Shown: piece after piece, positions 33,294-41,261 of the stretch
Layout of the letters: each line of letters begins with the position of its first letter
Position numbering within the stretch: the stretch's first letter is position 1
Assembly (NCBI RefSeq): GCF_005405885.1
Contig: NZ_BJFL01000002.1
Location: 310,001-374,000, forward strand
Direction: 5' to 3'
From: Gandjariella thermophila
GTDB lineage: Bacteria; Actinomycetota; Actinomycetes; Mycobacteriales; Pseudonocardiaceae
Length of the DNA: 64,000 nucleotides
The notes under the pieces: generated by a model
What the model saw: only the letters and a program-made list of their open reading frames with translations
What the model was told of the DNA's origin: nothing
Database searches by the model: none
Program-made: the position numbers and the translations under genes

Positions 33294-34043
33294 GTGATCA
33301 TGCCGAGCGTGTGGGAGTGGGAGTTACCCGACGGAGCGTCGATCGACCGCCGCGACATGCACCGGCGGTTGTCCCGCTGGCTGGACGACGACCACCACGT
33401 CGCGGCGAAGGCGCGGTCGTGGTCTCTGCAACCCAGCGGTTCCGCTGGCCGGGTTGTCCGGCTGGGCCTCGTGGACGACACCCTGGCGGGACGACTCCTC
33501 GAACACGCCGACGCCTACCGGCGATCCGCCCGCCCGACGGGCGACCTCGCCATGCCGACGCCGTTGAAACAGGTCGAGGCCGTCACCTGGCCCCAGTTGG
33601 CGGCCGGGCGCGACCGGCCAGGCTGGACACTGGAATTCGTCAGCCCGGTCACCTTCCGGCGGGGCAACAGGTTTGTGCCCTGGCCCTCGCCCTCCGCGGT
33701 GTTCGGCAGCCTCCGTGCCGCATGGCGTCGCTTCGGCGCCCGCCACGTCGGCGACCTCGAAGTCGACCTGCGCCTGGACCCGATCGTGGTCACCGCGATC
33801 TCCGGCGCCAGCCAGGTCGAACGGGTCGTACTGCACGAGCGGCCCAACCCGTCCGGCGAACGCCAGCCCGTCACGGTGACGGTCGGCGGTTTCCTCGGCC
33901 GAGTCACCTACGCCGTCGATGGCACCATCGACCCGGCTGCCGTCGATTCGCTTACCAGGCTGGCCCCGTACACCGGCGTCGGTTCCTACACCACCCGCGG
34001 CTTCGGCGGCGTCCGCGTTTCACATCCCAACGCACCGGGCTGA
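33294..34043 (+). CDS. cas6: CRISPR pre-crRNA endoribonuclease Cas6
   Basis: A 249-aa RAMP-fold endonuclease that cuts repeat RNA 8 nt before the repeat end. The C-terminal glycine-rich loop is LAPYTGVGSYTTRGFGGVRV. The central FVSPVTFRRGNRFVPWPSPSAVFGSL fits the Cas6 pattern. His34/His35 (DDHHVAAKA) before a SLQPSG segment are candidates for the catalytic His. GTG 33294 and ATG 33300 are both possible starts; GGAAG is upstream. A 57-nt gap separates it from cmr1, the only real gap in the locus. It directly precedes the array. Confidence 0.85.
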   Translation: MIMPSVWEWELPDGASIDRRDMHRRLSRWLDDDHHVAAKARSWSLQPSGSAGRVVRLGLVDDTLAGRLLEHADAYRRSARPTGDLAMPTPLKQVEAVTWPQLAAGRDRPGWTLEFVSPVTFRRGNRFVPWPSPSAVFGSLRAAWRRFGARHVGDLEVDLRLDPIVVTAISGASQVERVVLHERPNPSGERQPVTVTVGGFLGRVTYAVDGTIDPAAVDSLTRLAPYTGVGSYTTRGFGGVRVSHPNAPG

Positions 34044-34349
34044 TCCGCCGTGGACGGTGACGTGCCTGCCGCACGCGGCCCCGTCTGGCCTTCGGCACGA
34101 TATGCCGGCCAGCCATTGAGGCGGATGTCTCGACGGCCCGCCTGGCGAGTACGCCGAATGCCGTCGGCGATTACTCCACATGGGGAGGGCGGCGGTACTG
34201 ATCCACTGCCGGTCTCGCGTGCATGGCCGCCTACCCGCCAAAACGCACATCCGGGCGACCCAGGAAGGACCACCAGACCTGCTCTACCCGACCAAGCTCG
34301 CAAGCACCGTACATCGCACCTGCTCACGGCCCCCGCCGGACAGGATAGG
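34044..34349 (+). other. Putative CRISPR leader region
   Basis: The 306 bases between cas6 and the first recognisable repeat. This is the expected leader position, because the repeats end in GAAAC on the plus strand. No gene was seen. A segment near 34286-34318 (CCGACC, AAGC, CGCA, CGTA in order) looks like a strongly decayed repeat, but the match is too weak to count. Confidence 0.4.
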
Positions 34350-34536
34350 GTCACCACCAACCTCACGCCGCAGGGCGTATAGAAACTGGCACGGCACCCA
34401 GTCCATGATGACCTTGATGCCGCAGTTACAACCGACCTCAAGCCGCAGGCGTATAGAAAGGGGAAGCGAACTGCGGCAGTGCTGGCAGTACACGAACGCT
34501 GATCAACTACATCACGCTGAAGGGCGTGTGTACAAG
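34350..34536 (+). CRISPR. Minimal type III CRISPR array: three degenerate repeats, two 38-nt spacers
   Basis: Repeat 1 (34350-34386) and repeat 2 (34425-34460) share CCGCAGGCGTATAGAAA-type 3' halves; repeat 1 ends ATAGAAAC and repeat 2 ends ATAGAAAG, which fit the 8-nt 5' handle (AUUGAAAC/G-like) of Cmr crRNAs. Repeat 3 (about 34499-34536) keeps only the core TCACGCTGAAGGGCGT and has lost the handle, as terminal repeats often do. The two spacers, 34387-34424 and 34461-34498, are both 38 nt, which confirms the periodicity. No cas1 or cas2 is present in the window. Confidence 0.8.
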
Positions 34537-34683
34537 CCCAATGCGGTCCTTGCCGCTGAACTTATGGGCGGTTCTTGAAATCTGCGCCTGCGATGGCACG
34601 TCAGAAGGGCGCGAGGCGAGAAAAGGCCGGGACCGGCCGGCCGGTCTGACGACTCTCGGCCTGGCCGGTCCGGTGGATGGCAG

Positions 34684-34872
34684 CTACTTCGCGGCCTGAT
34701 CGAACTGGCCGGACTTGACCGCGCGGACGAAGGCGACCACGTCCACCCGCAGCGTCGGCCCGGTCGGGTTCTTGGAGTCCCGGATCTCGTCCAGCGTGTT
34801 GGACAGCTCGACGCAGCTTGTCTGCGGATTTCCGCCGCTGTAGCTGCTCTTGCGCCACCGTGTCGATGTCAT
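34684..34872 (-). CDS. DUF397-family small protein
   Basis: A 62-residue protein with the DUF397 signature: WRKSSYSGGN at the start, then CVEL and the DSKNPTGPTLRV motif. Such proteins are abundant in Streptomyces and Pseudonocardiales and almost always pair with an XRE-type regulator carrying DUF5753, as here, where the ATG overlaps the regulator stop by 4 nt. They act as small antagonists or partners in developmental or metabolic control (whiJ/abaA-like loci). Confidence 0.92.
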   Translation of the reverse strand: MTSTRWRKSSYSGGNPQTSCVELSNTLDEIRDSKNPTGPTLRVDVVAFVRAVKSGQFDQAAK

Positions 34873-35717
34873 GCCGCCTTCTCCATGTCCTTGAGGATCT
34901 CTTCGATGAGTGTGGCTGACTCTTCCGGGCTCAGCGCCTTGCGGCGTATCGAGTCAACGGCGTTCTGGTAACTTTGGACGGCTCGCACGTTCGTAATCAT
35001 GCTCGCCGACCAGTAACTTTGAAGCTGAACAACCGGCTTGTCTCGGTGGAATTGAAGCAGGACGAACTGCCCTTCGAGCGCCGGCGTATAGTGTGCGTCG
35101 AATGGGAGTATGCGGATGTCAATATTTGGTCGTTTCGCCATGGTGAGCAGATGATGAAGCTGTTCCACCATCGCATCGTTGTCGCAGGCCGGATGGCGTA
35201 CAGCCAGCTCTCCTATGATGGCCACGAAGTTGACAGGGGTACGGCGGGTCAGCACGTGCTGCCGACCTAGACGGACGACGGCACCCTGTTCGGCTTGGCC
35301 CCGTGACATGCCCGCGCCGAGCATGATGGAACTGGCGTACTCCCGGGTTTGAAGCAATCCAGGAATGAGTAACGGAGCGACCTCCGTGATGGTGTGCGCG
35401 ATGCGCTCGTACTCGATCAGGGCGGCGAGTTGCCTGCCGATTCCTGGCGCGACCCAGTCGTGGATGTCGTCGTGCCGAGCGAGGTCGACAACGTGGTCCC
35501 GTTCCTCCCCGGTGATCCCCAGGATCGCCAGCACGGCGGCCGTGTCTGCCTCACTCGGCGTCGACTCACCGCGTTCCCAGCGGGAAATGGTCGAGTGGTG
35601 GTACCCGAGCGCATCCGCCAAGCGGGCCACTGTCATGCCGGCGCGCTTCCGTGCCTCGCGCAGCTCCGCGCCGAGTTGGAGTGCCCGGGAACGCCCACTG
35701 GTCGGGGTGACCGCCAT
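34869..35717 (-). CDS. XRE-family regulator with DUF5753
   Basis: A 282-aa regulator. Residues of about 14-70 form a Cro/cI-type HTH (ELREARKRAGMTVARLADALGYHHSTISRWERG). The C-terminal 180 residues fit DUF5753 (PLLIPGLLQTREYA, VIIGELAVRHP-like VAIIGELAVRHPA, DIRILPF). The ATG at 35717 is the family-typical start; upstream in-frame codons to 35759 are not needed. It is translationally coupled to the DUF397 gene. Base composition is lower in GC than that of the flanking catabolic operons. Confidence 0.92.
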   Translation of the reverse strand: MAVTPTSGRSRALQLGAELREARKRAGMTVARLADALGYHHSTISRWERGESTPSEADTAAVLAILGITGEERDHVVDLARHDDIHDWVAPGIGRQLAALIEYERIAHTITEVAPLLIPGLLQTREYASSIMLGAGMSRGQAEQGAVVRLGRQHVLTRRTPVNFVAIIGELAVRHPACDNDAMVEQLHHLLTMAKRPNIDIRILPFDAHYTPALEGQFVLLQFHRDKPVVQLQSYWSASMITNVRAVQSYQNAVDSIRRKALSPEESATLIEEILKDMEKAA

Positions 35718-35877
35718 GCCGCCCAGCGTAGACCGGCTGATCAACGAGCTGTAGATCACTCCAATGGCTCAACGTGCGCTTGCGCACTCTCTGCGCATGA
35801 CCTGCTGCGCATAGCTTTTGGATCGCGCAAGCGAGGGCGGTCGCCGACCCCGCCCCGCTGCCGGAGGGGAGACCATC

Positions 35878-36240
35878 ATGCGACGTCACGGCTTCGTGCC
35901 CGAGCCGCCGCCGGGCGATGGCCAGCCGCCCATCGACCCGTACGCCGCCGTGGCCGAGTACCCGGTACTGGAACCGTTGCTGGCGCTGTGCGAACGGGTG
36001 GACTCGGGATGGCGGTTCCAGCACAAGCGGGACGCGGCCGGGGAGATCACGGCGATCCAGGGCATCCGGGTCGTGGAAGGCAGTCACATGGACGTGTTGC
36101 GCATCTTCTCCCACGACCGCGTGGTTGCCGCCCGAGCGTGGCTGGTCGGCGAGCAGGCCGGCGACTTCATGCTGAACATCGAGGGGCGGCCGGAGAAGGT
36201 CATCCGCGTCCTCGTGTCGCTGCCGGACCGGGAGGTGTGA
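35878..36240 (+). CDS. Hypothetical protein (120 aa)
   Basis: A soluble acidic protein with no recognised domain: MRRHGFVPEPPPGDGQP, then PYAAVAEYPVLEPLLALCERVDSGWRF and an alternating beta-like C-terminal half. The ATG at 35878 is set by GGAGGGGAG 6-8 nt upstream. It is divergent from the XRE/DUF397 pair and followed 1 nt later by another small gene. Such small genes next to DUF397 regulators are common in actinomycetes, but no function is known. Confidence 0.65.
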   Translation: MRRHGFVPEPPPGDGQPPIDPYAAVAEYPVLEPLLALCERVDSGWRFQHKRDAAGEITAIQGIRVVEGSHMDVLRIFSHDRVVAARAWLVGEQAGDFMLNIEGRPEKVIRVLVSLPDREV

Positions 36241-36241
36241 G

Positions 36242-36469
36242 GTGGCAGCCCAGCACGTCTACCGACCGGGCAACCAGTGGGGCGTCACGGTCCCTGCGTT
36301 GATCGAGCGGATCGCAGCAGAAGGACTGCCGACCCGCCTGATGTGGCCGGTCGCCGATCCTGACGCGCCGTTCCAGCGGGTGCGGTGGTCCATCGGTGAC
36401 TGCCCGACCGGCTACCTCCCCAAGATCGACGAAATGCGCACGACCTGGCCGGGCACGAGAAGCGCCTGA
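36242..36469 (+). CDS. Hypothetical protein (75 aa)
   Basis: A small protein starting MAAQHVYRPGNQWGVTVPALIERIAAEG (residues 1-28 listed in two parts: MAAQHVYRPGNQWG, VTVPALIERIAAEG), with WSIGDCPTGYLP later. GTG start one base after the upstream stop, with GGGAGG about 7 nt before it, so the two genes are coupled. No domain recognised. Confidence 0.6.
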   Translation: MAAQHVYRPGNQWGVTVPALIERIAAEGLPTRLMWPVADPDAPFQRVRWSIGDCPTGYLPKIDEMRTTWPGTRSA

Positions 36470-36619
36470 CGTCCTGCTCGGGCGGTCCGGCCCTCCGCTC
36501 GGCGCTGCAACAGGTGTCGTGCGGGGTCGAGACCGAAGAAAGAGAGGTGGTGATCCTATCGACAGTTGACCTGCGGACGAGGCAACACGTTTCCGCAGAA
36601 CCTCCCGGCTTCCGCCTCC

Positions 36620-36859
36620 TCAGCCAATCTTCCCCGGCAGCCGGGAGGTTTCTGTACGCTCGGATACTGCCTCGGCTGCATACCGCAACGCTGCGGTGAT
36701 GTCGCCGAGCGTAAGATCGGGGAAGTTGGCGGTGATCTCGTTCGGCGTCATCCCGTCGGCCAGCATCGCTAGCACCGTTGCCACCGGCATACGCAGACCA
36801 CGGATGCATGGTTGGCCGTTCATCTGGTTCGGATGTACGGTGACCCGTTCGGGCGCCAC
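36620..36859 (-). CDS. DUF433-domain protein, possible antitoxin
   Basis: About 79 residues matching DUF433: ERVTVHPNQMNGQPCIRGLRMPVATVLAMLADGM (motif core PCIRGLRMPV), then ITANFPDLTLGDITAALRYAA. DUF433 proteins are HTH-like and often act as antitoxins (VapB45 type). GTG 36859 is the most likely start, though no clear ribosome site precedes it and the frame is open further upstream. It lies 37 nt after hepT on the same strand, so it may belong to the same module. Confidence 0.75.
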   Translation of the reverse strand: MAPERVTVHPNQMNGQPCIRGLRMPVATVLAMLADGMTPNEITANFPDLTLGDITAALRYAAEAVSERTETSRLPGKIG

Positions 36860-36896
36860 GCAGACATAATAGCGGTGCCCGTCTAACCGTTTGAAG

Positions 36897-37244
36897 CTAG
36901 TCGTGGTCGAGATCGAGCAATCGACTGAGGACGCACCGCAGGTCCGGAAGTTTGTCGCTGAGCACCTGCCAGACCAGGGCATCATCCACGGTCGCGTAGC
37001 CGTGGATCAGGATGTTCCTAAATGCAACAATCCTGGGTAGCTCGGGAATTTGACTGGCGATCTGTGGTGCCACCTTCGAGAGGTGGTTCAGTGCCTCGCC
37101 AATGATTTCAAACTGGCGCTCGATTGCGGCACGTAGCATGGCGTCCGACTCGTAATCTGCGAAGGATTTTCCGCGGGAAAACTCCTGGGCAAGCTCGACC
37201 GAATGTAGCGCGTCCCACAGGTACTTCCTGGGATCAGGCTGCAT
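36897..37244 (-). CDS. hepT: HepT-like HEPN ribonuclease toxin
   Basis: A 115-aa HEPN protein of the DUF86/HepT family. The catalytic motif is complete: RNILIHGY (Rx4HxY), preceded by AIERQFEIIGEALNHLS, the family helix. HepT is an RNase toxin that is silenced when its partner MntA adds AMP to the motif Tyr. The gene overlaps mntA by 11 nt. The low GC content relative to neighbours and the position beside the CRISPR locus fit an acquired defence module. Confidence 0.92.
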   Translation of the reverse strand: MQPDPRKYLWDALHSVELAQEFSRGKSFADYESDAMLRAAIERQFEIIGEALNHLSKVAPQIASQIPELPRIVAFRNILIHGYATVDDALVWQVLSDKLPDLRCVLSRLLDLDHD

Positions 37245-37542
37245 AGAGGTTTTCCTTTGTCCGGATTACCTGGTCCCGGAAGTAGGGGTTTTGGATGCTC
37301 GTAGCGCTCACCACGTCTACCGGTCGGCCCAGGATCTCTTCCAAGCCTTCCTTGAGACTGAAGTACGTTCCGAAGTAGTCAAATCCCGGCCCGACGTCGA
37401 ACTCCACCAACACGTCGACATCGCTGGAGGCCGGGTCGAACGAGTTGCCGAGAGCGGAGCCGAACAGATCGAGGCGGCGGATACCCAGCCCTCGGCACAG
37501 GGCTTCGATCTGCGGCCGCTTCCGCGCGATCAACTCATGCAC
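37234..37542 (-). CDS. mntA: MntA-like minimal nucleotidyltransferase antitoxin
   Basis: A 102-aa nucleotidyltransferase with the GSx10DxD motif (FGSALGNSFDPASSDVDVLVEF; Gly-Ser and the Asp pair intact). It is expected to AMPylate the HEPN toxin encoded next. GTG 37542 is chosen because GGAGG lies 6-7 nt upstream; a longer in-frame ATG at 37599 gives an atypical N-terminus. First gene of the module mntA-hepT-DUF433. Confidence 0.9.
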   Translation of the reverse strand: MHELIARKRPQIEALCRGLGIRRLDLFGSALGNSFDPASSDVDVLVEFDVGPGFDYFGTYFSLKEGLEEILGRPVDVVSATSIQNPYFRDQVIRTKENLYAA

Positions 37543-37625
37543 GTCCCCACCTCCCAGGTCGATTGTGCCCGACCGGGGCAGGTCCGTCGCGTGCGACACG
37601 GCACCGGCTGTTGGCCCCTGGAGAA

Positions 37626-37669
37626 CGTCCCTGGCGACGACTGGGAAGGGGTGGTCGTCGCCAGGGACG
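37626..37669 (-). terminator. Terminator of the acyl-CoA dehydrogenase operon
   Basis: A perfect 16-bp stem (CGTCCCTGGCGACGAC with its complement, 37626-37641 and 37654-37669) with a 12-nt loop, 12 nt beyond the last operon stop. It also insulates the mntA-hepT module. Confidence 0.85.
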
Positions 37670-37680
37670 GGACCGTTGGG

Positions 37681-38796
37681 TCAGGCGACCGGGGCAGGGA
37701 GGTCGACCAGGGTGGCGAGGGCGGCGCGGTGGCGGCCCGGGGTGCCGAGGGCGCTCTCGGTGCTCTTGGCGCGCTTGAGGAACAGGTGCGCCGGGTGCTC
37801 CCAGGTCATGCCGATGCCGCCGTGCAACTGGATGCACTCCTCGGCGGCCTTCACCGCGACCGACGAGCAGTGCGAGGCGGCCACGGCGACCGCGACCGGA
37901 ACGTCCACACTGGACGTCGCCAGCGCGTCGGCGGCGTAGCGGGCGGCGGCGCGGGCGCCGACCAGGTCCAGCCACAGGTCGGCCAGCCGGTGCTTGAGCG
38001 CCTGGAACGAGCCGACCGGCCGGCCGAACTGATGCCGCTCCTTCACGTAGGCGACCGTGGTATCCAGGCACCACTGGGCCACGCCGAGCTGTTCCGAGGC
38101 GAGCAAACCGGCGGCGGTGATGAGTGCGTTCGTCAAGGCGGTACCGGCCACGTCCGGGCCGGCGAGACGGCGTGACGCGGCACCGTCGAAGGTCACGTCG
38201 GCGATGCCGCGGGTCAGGTCGAGCCCGACGATGCCGGAGACGGTCACCCCGTCCGAGGGCATGTCGACGGCGCGCAGCTCGGGACCGTCCGGGCCGGCGG
38301 CGGGCACGACCAGCAGTTCGGCCACGGCCGCGTCGGCGACGGTGCCGACCCGGCCGGACAGCCGGCCCTCGGCGTCCACCCGGACCGTGTCCGGGAACGG
38401 GGCGGAAGGCGCAGCGGACAGCGGCACGGCGAGCGCCCCACGACGTTCACCCGAGGCCAGAGCGGCCACCTCGGCGGCGGCCGTGTCGCAGCCGAGCAGC
38501 GCGGACGTGGCGAGCACCGCGCTGCCCAGGAACGGCACCGGCGCCACGGCCCGGCCCAGTTCCTCCAGCACGACGGCGGTCTCCCGGGTGGACGCGCCCT
38601 GGCCGCCCAGCTCCTCGGGCACGTGCAGCCCGGCCACGCCCAGGTCGGTGGCCAGGGTGCGCCACAGGTCCAGGTCGTACGGCTGGTCGGTCTCGACGCG
38701 GGCCAGCACCGTGGCCGGGTCGGATCGGTCGGCGAGCAGGCCACGGACGCTGGCCCGCAGGTCCTCCTCGACCTCGGAGTAGAGCAGGTCGGTCAT
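37681..38796 (-). CDS. Acyl-CoA dehydrogenase (small/partner subunit type)
   Basis: A 371-aa flavoenzyme-fold protein. EELGGQGASTRETAVVLEELGRA and the C-terminal RHQFGRPVGSFQALKHRLAD and LHGGIGMTWEHPAHLFLKRA segments are family signatures. The canonical catalytic Glu motif (YEGT) near the C-terminus is absent, as in the alpha-like partner of heterotetrameric steroid-type dehydrogenases. The ATG overlaps the stop of the next dehydrogenase gene by 4 nt, suggesting the two form a hetero-oligomer. Last gene of the operon. Confidence 0.9.
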   Translation of the reverse strand: MTDLLYSEVEEDLRASVRGLLADRSDPATVLARVETDQPYDLDLWRTLATDLGVAGLHVPEELGGQGASTRETAVVLEELGRAVAPVPFLGSAVLATSALLGCDTAAAEVAALASGERRGALAVPLSAAPSAPFPDTVRVDAEGRLSGRVGTVADAAVAELLVVPAAGPDGPELRAVDMPSDGVTVSGIVGLDLTRGIADVTFDGAASRRLAGPDVAGTALTNALITAAGLLASEQLGVAQWCLDTTVAYVKERHQFGRPVGSFQALKHRLADLWLDLVGARAAARYAADALATSSVDVPVAVAVAASHCSSVAVKAAEECIQLHGGIGMTWEHPAHLFLKRAKSTESALGTPGRHRAALATLVDLPAPVA

Positions 38797-39998
38797 CGGG
38801 GAAGGTCCTTCCAGGGCACGTCCTTGTCGACGCGGGGCTCGGCGGGCAGGCCGAGCACCCGCTCGGCGATGATGTTGCGCAGGATCTCCGAGGTGCCGCC
38901 CTCGATGGAGTTGCCCTTGGCACGCAGGTAGCGGTAGCCGGCGTTGCGGCCGAGGAAGTCGACGATCTCCGGACGGCGCATGGTCCAGTCGTCGTAGCGC
39001 AGCCCCTCCTCGCCGAGCAGTTCCACCTCCAGACCGGAGATCGCCTGGTTGAGCCGGGCGAAGGCGAGCTTCATCGCCGAGCCCTCCGGGCCGGGGTGGC
39101 CGGCGGCGAGCTGCTGGCGCAGCCGTTCCCCGGCCAGCCGCATCACCTCCGCCTCCACCCACAACCGCAGCAGCCGCTGGTGCAGCTCCGGGGTGCGCAG
39201 CTCGGGCCGCTCCCGCCAGGTCTGGGCGACGACGCCGACCATGCCGCCCTCGCGTGGGATGGCGTTGCCTCCGATGGCCACCCGCTCGTTCATCAGGGTG
39301 GTCTGCGCGACCTTCCAGCCCTCGCCGACCTCGCCGAGCCGCAACGTGTCCGGCAGCCGCACCTCGCTGAGGAACACCTCGTTGAACTCGGCCTCGCCGG
39401 TGATCTGCCGCAGCGGCCGCACCTCGACGCCCGGTGCGGTCATGTCGCAGACGAAGTAGCTCAGCCCCCGGTGCTTGGGCACGTCCGGGTCGGTGCGGGC
39501 GAGCAGGATGCCCCACCGGGCGGTGTGCGCGGTGGAGGTCCACACCTTCTGCCCGGTGACCACCCACTCGTCGCCATCGCGGACCGCCCTGGTGGCGGCC
39601 GCGGCGAGGTCGGAGCCGGCGCCCGGCTCGGAGAAGAGCTGGCACCACACCTCCTCGCCGGTCCACAGTGGACGGAGGAAACGCTGGTGCTGCTCTGGCG
39701 TGCCGAACCGGAGAATGGTGGGCGCGGCCATGCCGAGCCCGATGCCGATGCGGCGCGGGTCGTTGTCCGGTGCGCCGGCGGCCTCCAGTTCCGCGTCCAC
39801 CACGGCCTGCAGGGCCCGCGGGGCGTCCAGGCCACCCAGCCCGACCGGGTAGTGCACCCACGCCAGGCCGGCGTCGAACCGGGCGCGCAGGAACTCCAGC
39901 CGGTCGGTGGTCTTCGGATCGTGCTCGGCCAGCAGGTCCCGGACCCGGCGGCGCAGGTCCTCGGCGTCCACCTGAGTGGTCGTGGTTGCCGTGCTCAC
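38793..39998 (-). CDS. Acyl-CoA dehydrogenase
   Basis: A 401-aa FAD enzyme. FSEPGAGSDLAA is the FAD/substrate motif of the middle domain, WVVTGQKVWTSTAHTARWGIL follows, and SIEGGTSEILRNIIAERVLG near the C-terminus resembles the E-G-T-S-E-I site with the catalytic Glu. GTG start directly abuts the stop of the upstream dehydrogenase (TGAGTG). It pairs with the downstream subunit and would introduce the alpha-beta double bond in an acyl-CoA. Confidence 0.92.
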   Translation of the reverse strand: MSTATTTTQVDAEDLRRRVRDLLAEHDPKTTDRLEFLRARFDAGLAWVHYPVGLGGLDAPRALQAVVDAELEAAGAPDNDPRRIGIGLGMAAPTILRFGTPEQHQRFLRPLWTGEEVWCQLFSEPGAGSDLAAAATRAVRDGDEWVVTGQKVWTSTAHTARWGILLARTDPDVPKHRGLSYFVCDMTAPGVEVRPLRQITGEAEFNEVFLSEVRLPDTLRLGEVGEGWKVAQTTLMNERVAIGGNAIPREGGMVGVVAQTWRERPELRTPELHQRLLRLWVEAEVMRLAGERLRQQLAAGHPGPEGSAMKLAFARLNQAISGLEVELLGEEGLRYDDWTMRRPEIVDFLGRNAGYRYLRAKGNSIEGGTSEILRNIIAERVLGLPAEPRVDKDVPWKDLPR

Positions 39999-41222
39999 TC
40001 ACGCCCCCTTCGGCGGCAGGTACTGCTTCAGCTCGCGGCGGGCCAGCGAGCGCTTGTGCACCTCGTCCGGCCCGTCGGCGAGCCGCAGGGTGCGGGCGGC
40101 GGCCCACAGCTCGGCCAGTGGGAAGTCCTGGCTGACGCCGCCACCGCCGTGCGCCTGGATCGCCTTGTCGATGATCCACTCCACGGTCCGCGGAGTGGCG
40201 ATCTTGATGGCCTGGATCTCGGTGTGCGCGCCCTGGTTGCCCACCGTGTCCATCAGCCACGCGGTCTTCAGCACCAGCAGGCGCAACTGCTCGATCTTCA
40301 CCCGCGCCTCGGCGATCCAGTCCTGCACCACGCCATGCTCGGCGATCGGCCGGCCGAACGTGGTGCGGGCCAGGGTGCGCCGGCACATCAGCTCCAGGGC
40401 CCGCTCGGCCATGCCGATCAGCCGCATGCAGTGGTGGATGCGACCGGGGCCGAGCCGGGCCTGGGCGATGGCGAACCCGGAGCCCTCCTCGGCGATGAGG
40501 TTCTCCGCCGGCACCCGCACGTCGGTGAACTCGATCTCGGCGTGGCCGCCGTGGTCGCCGTCGGTGTAGCCGAAGACGTGCATGCCGCGCCTGATGTTCA
40601 CGCCGGGGGTGTCCCTGGGCACCAGCACCATGCTCTGCTGCCGGTGCGTGGCGGCGCTCGGGTCGGTCTTCCCCATCACGATGAGGATCTTGCAGTTCGG
40701 GTTCATCGCGCCGGAGATGTACCACTTGCGACCGTTGATGACGTACTGGTCACCGTCCCGCACGATCCGGGTGCCGATGTTGGTGGCGTCCGAGGAGGCG
40801 ACGTCCGGTTCGGTCATCGCGAACGCGGACCGGATCTCCCCGCGCAGCAGCGGCTCCAGCCACTCCTTCTGCTGCCGCTCGTTGCCGAACATGGCGAGCA
40901 CTTCCATGTTGCCGGTGTCCGGGGCGGCGCAGTTCAGCGCGGGCGGCGCGAGCCGGGGGCTGCGCCCGGTGATCTCCGCCAGCGGCGCGTACTGCAGGTT
41001 GGTCAGCCCGGCGCCGTGCTCACCGGGCAGGAAGAAGTTCCACAGGCCGCGGCGGCGCGCCTCGGCCTTGAGGTCCTCGAGCACCGGCGGCGGCGACCAC
41101 GGATCGTCGGCCTCGGCGAGCTGCCGCTCCGCCACCGGTTCCGCCGGGTAGATGTGCGAGTCCATGAACTCGAGCAGCCGCTGGCGCAGCTCCTCGGTGC
41201 GGGCGTCGAGGGCGAAGTCCAT
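39999..41222 (-). CDS. Acyl-CoA dehydrogenase (ACAD10/11-like)
   Basis: A 407-aa acyl-CoA dehydrogenase. MTEPDVASSDATNI is the FAD motif, WYISGAMNPNCKILIVMGKTD is characteristic of the ACAD10/11 group, and AHGGGGVSQDFPLAELW with LADGPDEVHKRSLARRE closes the C-terminal domain. In many bacteria this protein is encoded with an aminoglycoside-phosphotransferase-like gene, as here; in human ACAD10/11 the two are fused. It acts on long or hydroxylated acyl-CoA in the homologues. Confidence 0.93.
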   Translation of the reverse strand: MDFALDARTEELRQRLLEFMDSHIYPAEPVAERQLAEADDPWSPPPVLEDLKAEARRRGLWNFFLPGEHGAGLTNLQYAPLAEITGRSPRLAPPALNCAAPDTGNMEVLAMFGNERQQKEWLEPLLRGEIRSAFAMTEPDVASSDATNIGTRIVRDGDQYVINGRKWYISGAMNPNCKILIVMGKTDPSAATHRQQSMVLVPRDTPGVNIRRGMHVFGYTDGDHGGHAEIEFTDVRVPAENLIAEEGSGFAIAQARLGPGRIHHCMRLIGMAERALELMCRRTLARTTFGRPIAEHGVVQDWIAEARVKIEQLRLLVLKTAWLMDTVGNQGAHTEIQAIKIATPRTVEWIIDKAIQAHGGGGVSQDFPLAELWAAARTLRLADGPDEVHKRSLARRELKQYLPPKGA

Positions 41223-41261
41223 GAGTCACTCCTTGTCCGCGGGTTGCGCGCGCGACCGCTG

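Noticed and set aside
34286-34318. Possible fourth CRISPR repeat before repeat 1
   Set aside because: Only scattered short matches, and the spacing to repeat 1 would be about 32 nt instead of 38.
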